Positions 1-5,773 of a stretch of DNA of 6,554 bases are shown here, one piece after another; positions within the stretch are counted from its first letter, which is position 1, and the number at the start of each line of letters is the position of its first letter. This DNA is from an uncultured Sphingomonadaceae bacterium. GTDB lineage: Bacteria > Pseudomonadota > Alphaproteobacteria > Sphingomonadales > Sphingomonadaceae. Where the stretch lies: NCBI GenBank assembly GCA_946480515.1, contig CAMLKX010000107.1, positions 1-6,554 of the forward strand, read 5' to 3'. The notes below the pieces were generated by a model. That model was not told where the DNA came from. It did no database searches and saw only the letters and a list, made by a program, of their open reading frames with translations. The translations under genes were made by a program, and so were the position numbers.

Positions 1-55
1 CGCCATAGAGGCTTTGGGTCCCGCGAACGGGTTGGGGTGGTTCGATCCTGGCCAT
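1..55 (-). CDS. hisS: Probable histidyl-tRNA synthetase, N-terminal 18 codons only
   Basis: Seen: an ATG at 55-53 on the minus strand opens a frame that runs off the left edge, reading MARIEPPQPVRGTQSLYG. Known: histidyl-tRNA synthetases begin with a short variable stretch followed by a conserved R-G-T/M-x-D-type motif just before the class II catalytic core, and alphaproteobacterial versions often start with a P-Q-P-x-R-G-T-Q string. Inferred: this is the start of hisS, which charges tRNA-His in the cytoplasm. It lies 58 bases downstream of aqpZ on the same strand, so read-through is possible, but no terminator or clear promoter could be made out between them. No strong Shine-Dalgarno sequence precedes the ATG. 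With only 18 residues the call rests on one motif, and the catalytic motifs are outside the window. Confidence 0.6.
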   Translation of the reverse strand, partial: MARIEPPQPVRGTQSLYG

Positions 56-113
56 CGCGTCGCCGCCGATAGCCGCTGAGTCGAAGTTCGCCAACCGTCG
101 CGGGCGTCGGCTG

Positions 114-842
114 TTAAACGCGCGGCTCGCCGGTGATGTCGGGCCGTTCAGCGACCTCGGGCGAGAGCCAGCGATAAACAGAGCCACCAATCAGCGCTCC
201 CGCGATCGGTGCAATCCAGAATAACCAGAGCTGTTGCAGGGCAAGGCCGCCAACGAGCAACGCGGGTCCTGTGCTTCGGGCAGGATTGACCGACGTGTTC
301 GTCACCGGGATCGAGATCAGGTGGATCAGCGTGAGCGAGAGTCCGATCGCAAGCGGCGCAAAACCCGCCGGCGCACGACTGTGGGTTGCGCCCATGATCA
401 CCAGCAGAAAGAACGCCGTCATCACCACCTCGGTAAGCAATCCAGCGGCCAGTGAATATCCACCGGGCGACAGCGTTTCGACACCGTTGACGGCCAAGCC
501 ATTTGGCGCGAGCGCGAATCCGGGCTGTCCCGAAGCAATCATGAGAATCAGAGCGGCGGCTGCGACCGCGCCAAGAACTTGGGCCACGACATAAAAGGGG
601 ATGTCTTTCACCGGAAAGCGTCCACCCGCCCAAAGGCCGATTGTCACAGCGGGGTTGAGATGACAGCCGGAAATATGGCCGATCGCATAGGCCATCGTCA
701 CCACCGTCAGCCCAAAGGCAAGCGCTACCCCGAGCAAACCAATGCCCAGGTCAGGGAAAGCGGCGGCGAGCACGGCGCTTCCGCAGCCTCCGAGTACAAG
801 CCAGAACGTTCCAAGGAACTCCGCTGCCGTTTTGCGTCCCAT
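114..842 (-). CDS. aqpZ: Aquaporin Z, water channel of the inner membrane
   Basis: A 242-residue MIP-family channel that lets water cross the cytoplasmic membrane in response to osmotic gradients. The two hallmark NPA motifs are at residues 63-65 (in [10 protein letters not shown]) and 186-188 (in TSVNPARS), in the two half-helices that meet in the pore. The water-selective filter of E. coli AqpZ (F43, H174, T183, R189) is present at exactly the same numbers, and C20 is also kept, so an orthodox aquaporin is far likelier than a glycerol facilitator. Six hydrophobic helices are visible. The ATG at 842 aligns with the E. coli start (MFRK against MGRK). However, GGAGGG at 856-861 lies 13 bases from that ATG and only 4 from an in-frame GTG at 851, so the protein may begin three residues earlier. 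The frame stays open to an ATG at 947, but that 35-residue extension is not aquaporin-like. It is divergent from ppa. Confidence 0.95.
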   Translation of the reverse strand: MGRKTAAEFLGTFWLVLGGCGSAVLAAAFPDLGIGLLGVALAFGLTVVTMAYAIGHISGCHLNPAVTIGLWAGGRFPVKDIPFYVVAQVLGAVAAAALILMIASGQPGFALAPNGLAVNGVETLSPGGYSLAAGLLTEVVMTAFFLLVIMGATHSRAPAGFAPLAIGLSLTLIHLISIPVTNTSVNPARSTGPALLVGGLALQQLWLFWIAPIAGALIGGSVYRWLSPEVAERPDITGEPRV

Positions 843-855
843 ATCGCTCACAGTG

Positions 856-861
856 CCCTCC
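856..861 (-). promoter_or_regulatory. Ribosome binding site of aqpZ, questions the start codon
   Basis: GGAGGG on the minus strand is a strong Shine-Dalgarno match. Its spacing is 4 bases to a GTG at 851-849 and 13 bases to the ATG at 842-840. The first spacing is nearer the usual optimum, so the GTG may be the true start, while homology favours the ATG. Confidence 0.6.
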
Positions 862-896
862 ACATCGTCTTGAGCATCGATCTGCCGCGCAGCCGA

Positions 897-920
897 AACG
901 AAACATATTGGGGTTGTTCC
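897..920 (-). promoter_or_regulatory. Candidate EcfG-type general stress promoter for aqpZ
   Basis: On the minus strand GGAAC (plus 916-920) is followed after 15 bases by CGTT (plus 897-900). Known: the alphaproteobacterial general stress sigma factor EcfG recognises GGAAC, 16-17 bases, then CGTT. The hexamers match but the gap is one base short of that range. A start near 890 would give a leader of about 40-48 bases to aqpZ, which is reasonable, and an osmotic-stress link would suit a water channel. Chance occurrence cannot be excluded. Confidence 0.3.
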
Positions 921-967
921 TAAGGGGTGGCCAACCGAGGGAGGCACCGTTAGAGGCCGCGGCCATC

Positions 968-1498
968 ATGAACATCGACCTGATCCCGGCCGGCTCCAAT
1001 CCTCCCACCAACATCAACGTTCTGATCGAAGTGCCGATCGGCGGCGAGCCCGTGAAGTATGAGTTCGACAAGGTCAGCGGTGCGATCTTCGTCGACCGGA
1101 TTCTGCACACCCCCATGCGCTACCCTTGCAACTACGGCTTCATCCCGCAGACGCTTGGAGGCGATGGCGATCCACTCGACTGTCTCGTGATGACGCGCTG
1201 GCCGCTCATCCCGGGCAGCGTGATCCGGGCCAGGCCGGTGGGAGTGCTGTTTCTGGAAGACGAGGCGGGCGGCGACGAGAAGCTGCTCGCAGTCCCCGAG
1301 GGCAAGACCTCACCCTACTATGCCGATGTCGAGGAAGCGACCGACCTGCCGGAGATCGTGCTTCGCCAAATTGAGCATTTCTTCACCCACTACAAAGACT
1401 TGGAGCCCGAGAAATGGGTGCGGATCGGCACCTGGGGCGGGCGCGACGCCGCTCATCAGGTCATCCGTGAGGGGCTGGAGCGAGCGTCCGCCAAGTAA
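968..1498 (+). CDS. ppa: Inorganic pyrophosphatase, family I
   Basis: A soluble cytoplasmic enzyme that hydrolyses pyrophosphate to two phosphates, pulling DNA, RNA, protein and activated-sugar synthesis forward. At 176 residues it matches the usual bacterial family I length. The signature DGDPLDC is at residues 66-72. Relative to E. coli PPase all active-site residues are present with a constant +1 offset: E21, K30, E32, R44, Y52, Y56, D66, D68, D71, D98, D103, K105, Y142 and K143. The metal-binding aspartates are therefore complete and the enzyme should be active with magnesium. The ATG at 968 was chosen because homology begins there (MNIDLIPAG); the frame is open back to 908 but the extra 20 residues do not look like PPase. 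AGAGG at 952-956 is a modest ribosome binding site at a somewhat long spacing. It is a single gene, divergent from aqpZ, with its own unseen promoter in 843-967. Confidence 0.97.
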   Translation: MNIDLIPAGSNPPTNINVLIEVPIGGEPVKYEFDKVSGAIFVDRILHTPMRYPCNYGFIPQTLGGDGDPLDCLVMTRWPLIPGSVIRARPVGVLFLEDEAGGDEKLLAVPEGKTSPYYADVEEATDLPEIVLRQIEHFFTHYKDLEPEKWVRIGTWGGRDAAHQVIREGLERASAK

Positions 1499-1530
1499 CT
1501 TCGCGATACGATCCACGTTAATTGTCCGGA

Positions 1531-1559
1531 TTGCGCATGGTTAACAAACTGTTTATAAA
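1531..1559 (+). promoter_or_regulatory. Candidate sigma-70 promoter of the PEP-CTERM gene
   Basis: TTGCGC at 1531-1536 and TATAAA at 1554-1559 are separated by 17 bases, giving a good -10 and a partial -35 element in an unusually AT-rich patch. Transcription would begin near 1566, leaving a leader of about 55 bases. A partial CtrA-like box (TTAA, 7 bases, TTTA, 1541-1555) and a small inverted repeat (CTGTTT/AAACAG, 1549-1563) overlap the -10. The rest of the 1499-1620 gap shows no gene and no convincing ppa terminator. Confidence 0.45.
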
Positions 1560-1572
1560 ACAGGCCTTCGCT

Positions 1573-1593
1573 AGTCGTTAAAGAGGAACGACT
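1573..1593 (+). other. Leader stem-loop upstream of the PEP-CTERM gene
   Basis: AGTCGTT at 1573-1579 and AACGACT at 1587-1593 form a perfect 7-bp stem with the 7-base loop AAAGAGG. It falls in the predicted 5' leader, 17 bases before the true ribosome binding site. The loop itself resembles a Shine-Dalgarno sequence but has no start codon at a useful distance. It could stabilise the message or be a protein or small-RNA contact; no function is shown. Confidence 0.4.
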
Positions 1594-1609
1594 CGCTCCG
1601 GTTCGGGAC

Positions 1610-1615
1610 GGGAGG
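1610..1615 (+). promoter_or_regulatory. Ribosome binding site of the PEP-CTERM gene
   Basis: GGGAGG lies 5 bases before the ATG at 1621. This is a strong Shine-Dalgarno sequence and fixes the start, in agreement with the signal peptide beginning at that methionine. Confidence 0.8.
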
Positions 1616-1620
1616 TCGTC

Positions 1621-2409
1621 ATGCGTTTGGTCAAGTATATTGCGTTGGCAGGCACAGCGGCAGTTGGAGCTATCTCGCTAGGTGGGACGGCTCAGGCAAG
1701 TCTGGTTTACGACTCGACCCTTCAATTCTCAGCGCAGGGCTTCGGTGCAGCACCACGGCTGCTGACGGTCCAGGAGACCGGTCTGGGCGACAATGTCGAA
1801 TCCGGCTGCGTTGCCCCGAGCGGAGGTGCTGTCAGCGGCGGGTCGGGCGCCTGCGTCAGCGATGCCTCAGTGCATGACGGCAACGGCTTCACCAACACTG
1901 GTGGCGATGAGGTCAATCCCCTTAGCGACAATCAGAAGTTCGGCGTGCCGACGATCAGCGAGATGGGCTGGAATGACGCCAGCGACATTGGCCTGCTGTT
2001 CAACCCGGTCGAGCCGAGTGGAGACTCGATCACCGTCAATGACGTGACCCTGAAGTTCTACAATGGTGACAGCTTCCTGGCGGCGATCGACGGTTCGCAG
2101 GTATTCGGCAGCAGCGATCCAGGCAACGGTGTGGCTGGCTTCACCTTCATCGTCGATGCGGCGCAGCAGGCCTATCTCGACACAGCGGTCTTCGGTCAGG
2201 CCGGCTTCGGCGATTTCCGCATCGCGCTTGAGTCCACTATGTCGGATGCCGCCGGCGGACCTGAGAGCTGGCTCGCGTTCAACCGCGCCACCTCCGTACC
2301 GATTCCGGAACCAGCGACCTGGGCGATGATGCTGCTTGGCTTTGGCGCCGTCGGCCATGTCATGCGCCGGACGCGGCGCCGTTCAACGGCGATGCTGCAA
2401 CTGGCCTGA
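1621..2409 (+). CDS. Secreted PEP-CTERM protein, PEPxxWA type, function unknown
   Basis: A 262-residue exported protein. Residues 1-26 form a Sec signal peptide: R2 and K5, a hydrophobic core, and a likely cleavage after AQA (24-26). The C-terminus is a PEP-CTERM sorting signal: PEPATWA at 229-235, a hydrophobic stretch to about 247, then the arginine cluster RRTRRR at 249-254. Known: such tails are recognised in the inner membrane by an exosortase, which cleaves at the PEP motif and releases the protein to the surface or matrix. The W-A-M-M variant is typical of sphingomonads. The middle (27-225) is acidic, rich in Gly, Ser, Asp and Asn, and probably a beta-rich fold; I recognise no enzyme motif. 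It has only two cysteines, C63 and C78, probably a disulfide after export. Eight residues follow the arginine cluster. It is convergent with the polysaccharide-type operon, which fits a matrix role, but no exosortase gene is in view. Confidence 0.88.
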   Translation: MRLVKYIALAGTAAVGAISLGGTAQASLVYDSTLQFSAQGFGAAPRLLTVQETGLGDNVESGCVAPSGGAVSGGSGACVSDASVHDGNGFTNTGGDEVNPLSDNQKFGVPTISEMGWNDASDIGLLFNPVEPSGDSITVNDVTLKFYNGDSFLAAIDGSQVFGSSDPGNGVAGFTFIVDAAQQAYLDTAVFGQAGFGDFRIALESTMSDAAGGPESWLAFNRATSVPIPEPATWAMMLLGFGAVGHVMRRTRRRSTAMLQLA

Positions 2410-2421
2410 CGAAAACGGACA

Positions 2422-2454
2422 GGAGCCGGGCGGGCGAGAGATCAGCCCGGCTCC
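2422..2454. terminator. Hairpin between convergent genes, probable terminator
   Basis: GGAGCCGGGC at 2422-2431 and its exact complement at 2445-2454 form a 10-bp GC-rich stem with a 13-base loop. The right arm lies inside the last codons of the minus-strand membrane protein gene, whose stop is at 2444-2442. On the minus strand a TTTT run follows about 6 bases after the stem; on the plus strand no T-run follows. It therefore looks better as an end for the minus-strand operon, with weaker action on the plus-strand gene. Confidence 0.55.
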
Positions 2455-3986
2455 CGCCGATCAGACTGCGTCCGCCTTGCTGCGAACGCCGCGGCGGTAA
2501 CAAGCGGGACGAGCCACAACACGCGCGCGAAATAGCGATCATGCGGTGTCGACAGCGCTCCGCATACTGCAACGTTGATCGCGATCCCGAGAGCAATCGC
2601 CATCGCGAAGGTCGAGCCCGGTGCCGACCGTCGGAACGCAAACTGGATGCCCAACGCAGCGGCGCACGCCAGCACGCTGATAACCGACAGAAATTCCGTC
2701 ACACGCGTCGGCATCTGTTGCCCCCAAGCTTCGGAACGCCGAACCTCCTGCAAGAGGCGCGGCGGTAGCTTCTCCGCGAAGTGGGCCCGAGACTGCGGGT
2801 TATAGTTGAATTCCGCGAGACCAAAGCGGCTCGCCTGGTTTGCGACCGACTGGGCGGAGGAACGAATCACCGCTAGCGGACTGTGCGTCAACACGGCCAA
2901 GGCAAACCGCCGGTCATCCGCGGCGATCTGGCGCTTCTCCGCTGCGCCGACCAATGAGAACAAGCCGTCGCGAGCTTCCGGTGACCAGAGGAAGCCATCG
3001 CTGTTATCCGGCAATCGCGTGCGGTAGCGGCAAAGCGCGAAGCCGCTCTTAGGACAGCTGCTGCCCAGGTAGTCCGCGCCCGGGCCATCGGCAATCAGCC
3101 GTGCGGTGACGAATGGCGGGCGGACGGGCGATGAGCCGGTGACCTTCTCAACAGCTCCGCTGAACAGCAGTTCACCCACAATGCCGACGCCGATCGCACC
3201 AGCGATCGGAAGGATTTGCATGATCTTGAGGGGTTGGCGCCGGACCAAGTTGAAGATCGTCATTGCAACCACAAGGGCAAGGAGGATCAGGATGTTGGCG
3301 GAATGGAACAAGGCCGCGAGCGCAACCAGCAGGAGCCAGAAGCAAGTTTCCGAAGCACTTGAGTCCCGGCTTCGCAGCATCAGGCGACCGACCGCAAGGA
3401 TTCCCAATCCGGCAAAGAGGTCGGGCATCAGGAAGCTTGTGAAAAACGCCAGTGGAGTGATGAGCGAGAGAGCGATGCTAACCAGCAGTGTCAGCGGTAA
3501 TCGCCCATATGTTGCCGGCGGAGCAAAGCGCTTGATGGTCAGGCTGATTGCAGCTGCCGCGAGTGCCGCCTGTACTGCAACCGCGCCCCATAGCGAAATT
3601 AGTCGATCGGCGGCGAACAGGAACAAACCATAATAGACGGATCGACCGAGCAGAACCACGTGATCGTCGCTTGCTGGTGAGGCAACTGGCGGCCCTTCCA
3701 TCCTGGGGAAGTCGGTTCGAGCGGCATCGGGGAACCGCTTCATCAGCTCACCCGACCAGTCGGTGACTGCTCCCGTGAGGTGATTGATGACGGCATCGGC
3801 GCCGCGCACATAAGTGCTGGTGTCCGTCATGAAGAACGGCTGGCCGTTCACGAAGGCAGGCCACATCAGGATCAGCACTGCCAACAGCAGCTGGATTACC
3901 AGGCCAGCCGACGAACTCCAATTCAGCTTGCCGCGTCCCGGAACGGACCCGGATGCGACCACCTCCGCGTTTTCGGCAGTCAGCAT
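2442..3986 (-). CDS. Polytopic membrane protein, possibly GT-C-like, function unknown
   Basis: A 514-residue integral membrane protein that I cannot name. About ten hydrophobic helices are visible: near residues 27-47, 130-150, 163-183, 186-204, 214-230, 229-247, 257-275, 430-450, 458-476 and 488-503. Two long loops stand out: 48-118, just after the first helix and containing DTSTYVRG (55-62), and about 277-428, which holds a cysteine pair (C311, C319). Known: lipid-linked GT-C glycosyltransferases carry an acidic motif in the first loop after helix 1 and often a D/P-R-Y motif near the last helices. Here D55 and PHDRY (481-485) recall this, so transfer of a sugar from a polyprenyl carrier on the outer face is a possible role, not an established one. 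The start ATG overlaps the stop of the upstream gene (ATGCTGA, 3986-3980), so translation is probably coupled. It is the last gene of the operon, ending in a hairpin. Confidence 0.75.
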   Translation of the reverse strand: MLTAENAEVVASGSVPGRGKLNWSSSAGLVIQLLLAVLILMWPAFVNGQPFFMTDTSTYVRGADAVINHLTGAVTDWSGELMKRFPDAARTDFPRMEGPPVASPASDDHVVLLGRSVYYGLFLFAADRLISLWGAVAVQAALAAAAISLTIKRFAPPATYGRLPLTLLVSIALSLITPLAFFTSFLMPDLFAGLGILAVGRLMLRSRDSSASETCFWLLLVALAALFHSANILILLALVVAMTIFNLVRRQPLKIMQILPIAGAIGVGIVGELLFSGAVEKVTGSSPVRPPFVTARLIADGPGADYLGSSCPKSGFALCRYRTRLPDNSDGFLWSPEARDGLFSLVGAAEKRQIAADDRRFALAVLTHSPLAVIRSSAQSVANQASRFGLAEFNYNPQSRAHFAEKLPPRLLQEVRRSEAWGQQMPTRVTEFLSVISVLACAAALGIQFAFRRSAPGSTFAMAIALGIAINVAVCGALSTPHDRYFARVLWLVPLVTAAAFAARRTQSDRREPG

Positions 3987-5773
3987 CGATCCGTTACTCT
4001 ACCCGAGCGGAGGTCGTCAGCACCAAGCGGGCGGAGCTTGCCGCCCGCAGCGCCACTCGTGCAATCGTCCCTGGCAATCGTTCGCGGCAGTGGAACAGCC
4101 GCGGTGTCGCCGTCGATGATCAGGCCCGGCTGCACGCTGTCCGCCGCGAGGGGAGAATTCGGCGGTGCAAAGGCCTGATTCTCGTGCGCGATTGGCTTGA
4201 GCGCGTCATCCGCGAGTAGCGGCTGCTCGATCTCTTCCGCGCCTGCGATTGCATCACTCGCGACTTCGGTGAGACTTGGCGAGGGGGGAAGAGGTTCCTG
4301 TCCGCTGTAGCGCTGACGGAAGGTGCTGCTCGCGCCAAGCCCGCCCTTCAACCGGTAGAAAATGTGGCGACCGAGTTGGACCATCTTGTCGAGCGAGTCG
4401 GCCCAGTAAGGCAGGACATAGTCAGCGTGATAATGAGTCGCGTGGCCAACCTGAGCAAACACACTCCCGGCCAATGCTTCCGCCGCGATTCTCCGGGAGC
4501 GTTCCCATAGATAGGGCACCGGAATGCGACGCAGGGATCCGTCACAGGTGAAGCTGAACTGGCACCCGGTCGTCCGCTCCGAGCCTTGGTAGATGACTCC
4601 GCACACGCTTGACGGATAGGCGGGATGGCGCACACGGTTGAGAACCACCTGCGCGATCGCCCGGCCGCCCTCGACCCCTTCGCTCGCGCCTTCGTAATAG
4701 ATGGCCTGTGTCAGGCAATCGACAGCGCGCATCCGGCTAATGGCATCGGAACTCAGCTTGAAGCTGGCAGCCGGCGAGTCTTTGCGATCGGAGAAGGCGC
4801 GCTTGGCATTTTCCTCAACCGCCTCTTGTGGGGTAAGCGGCCTGAGCAGATCAGGAGGGGGCAGCTCCACGCGAAGCTTGGCCCCATCTGCTGCAGAAAC
4901 GGTGTCCGGCTTTGCGGTGTCAGCCCCCGGACGATTGGCGAACCACAATAATCCCGCAATCAGCGCGGCCAGAAGCATGCCGGCGAGGACCGGCAGCATC
5001 GGCAAGGAGCCTCGTCCCCGACCGCTCGGGTTCTTCCATCGCGCGGCCAGCCAGAACACCCGCGGTCCTTCAATCAAATATCGGCGCCACATCCGCCGCG
5101 GCTCGGTTGCGAGCCGATGCGCCCATTCCAATCCCAGTCGCTGAAGCAATCGCGGAGCGCGTCGCTTGCGCTCAGTCAGGAAATCAAGCGAAGCGCCGAT
5201 GCACAGCCCCATTCCCCGTGCATCGCCAATCTCACGAACCTGGGCGGCAATCAGCTCCTGCTGCGGCGAGCCGACCGCAATCAAGGTGAACCGCGCCTGC
5301 TCCAAAGCGATGAATTGCGCCGCCTTTGCCCGTGCGTGATCATCCCCGGCAAGGCCCATCGGCGGCTCATGGTGAGCAAAGCCAACCTCCGGATACCGCT
5401 GCTGCAACGCGTCCAGCAGCGCCTTGTCTCCGCCTACGATCGCGACCCGATCACCGGGGCGTATGATATCCTCGAACAAGAGCGCGGTGAGATCGCTGCC
5501 TGGAACGACTGGCAGTCGAATACGGTGCTGACGAGCCAGTGCACTGAGGACGCGGCTGTCGCAAACACACAGGTCCGCTTCCCGATAGACGTTGCGGAGG
5601 CCGTCGCCATTCTCCTGCGTCGCCTCCAGGCGCACGATGTGATCAACGTTCGGTGTAATGCAGTAGGCATAGGGCGAATCGCTCGTCACCTGCTCGAGCC
5701 GGCGGAGAACCTGGCTCAGGCTCAGCGCATCGAACTCGACGCCGAGAAAGTCGGTGCGCTTAGTATGCATCAT
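3980..5773 (-). CDS. WecG/TagA-family glycosyltransferase fused to SleB-type cell wall hydrolase
   Basis: One 597-residue frame with two domains. Residues 1-246 are a GT26 glycosyltransferase: ITPNVDHIV (39-47), ADLCVCDSRVL (66-76, D72 probably the catalytic base equivalent), PGSDLT (91-96), GG at 114-115, GSPQQE (168-173) and a basic end, RRMWRRYL (226-233). The family adds a sugar, often ManNAc or ManNAcA, to a polyprenyl-diphosphate glycan at the inner face; the substrate here is unknown. A membrane helix at about 260-279 after a basic linker predicts cytoplasm-in, periplasm-out topology. Residues 350-478 are a Hydrolase_2 (SleB-like) domain: AIYYEGASEG (357-366, E361 catalytic candidate), CQFSFTCDG (404-412) and THYHADYVLPYW (446-457), expected to cut peptidoglycan. 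A Pro/Ala-rich acidic tail of about 110 residues follows. Paired ATGs at 5773 and 5770 overlap the upstream gene by 14 bases, without a clear ribosome site. Internal starts at M259 or M266 could yield a separate hydrolase. Confidence 0.9.
   Translation of the reverse strand: MMHTKRTDFLGVEFDALSLSQVLRRLEQVTSDSPYAYCITPNVDHIVRLEATQENGDGLRNVYREADLCVCDSRVLSALARQHRIRLPVVPGSDLTALLFEDIIRPGDRVAIVGGDKALLDALQQRYPEVGFAHHEPPMGLAGDDHARAKAAQFIALEQARFTLIAVGSPQQELIAAQVREIGDARGMGLCIGASLDFLTERKRRAPRLLQRLGLEWAHRLATEPRRMWRRYLIEGPRVFWLAARWKNPSGRGRGSLPMLPVLAGMLLAALIAGLLWFANRPGADTAKPDTVSAADGAKLRVELPPPDLLRPLTPQEAVEENAKRAFSDRKDSPAASFKLSSDAISRMRAVDCLTQAIYYEGASEGVEGGRAIAQVVLNRVRHPAYPSSVCGVIYQGSERTTGCQFSFTCDGSLRRIPVPYLWERSRRIAAEALAGSVFAQVGHATHYHADYVLPYWADSLDKMVQLGRHIFYRLKGGLGASSTFRQRYSGQEPLPPSPSLTEVASDAIAGAEEIEQPLLADDALKPIAHENQAFAPPNSPLAADSVQPGLIIDGDTAAVPLPRTIARDDCTSGAAGGKLRPLGADDLRSGRVTDRC

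Noticed and set aside
2..79. Plus-strand open stretch at the left edge, possibly the end of a gene
   Set aside because: Its 25 codons end at a TGA at 77-79 and show no recognisable sequence, while the opposite strand gives a histidyl-tRNA synthetase-like start.
148..633. A 161-codon open frame on the minus strand inside aqpZ
   Set aside because: Same strand but another frame than aquaporin, Trp/Arg/Cys-rich with no motif, while the aqpZ frame is unmistakable.
955..964. Perfect 10-base palindrome GGCCGCGGCC just before the ppa start
   Set aside because: Simple GC palindromes of this size are common in such DNA, it has no loop or flanking symmetry, and no regulator is known to me for it.
1549..1563. 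Inverted repeat CTGTTT-ATA-AAACAG as a ppa terminator
   Set aside because: The stem is short and AT-rich with no T-run after it, and it coincides with the better-supported -10 element.
1867..2358. A 163-codon open frame on the minus strand
   Set aside because: Antisense to the PEP-CTERM gene, whose signal peptide, ribosome site and sorting tail are all clear; the antisense product has no signal or motif.
3106..3633. A 175-codon open frame on the plus strand
   Set aside because: Antisense to the polytopic membrane protein; its composition, rich in Arg, Ser and Ala, is that of a shadow frame.
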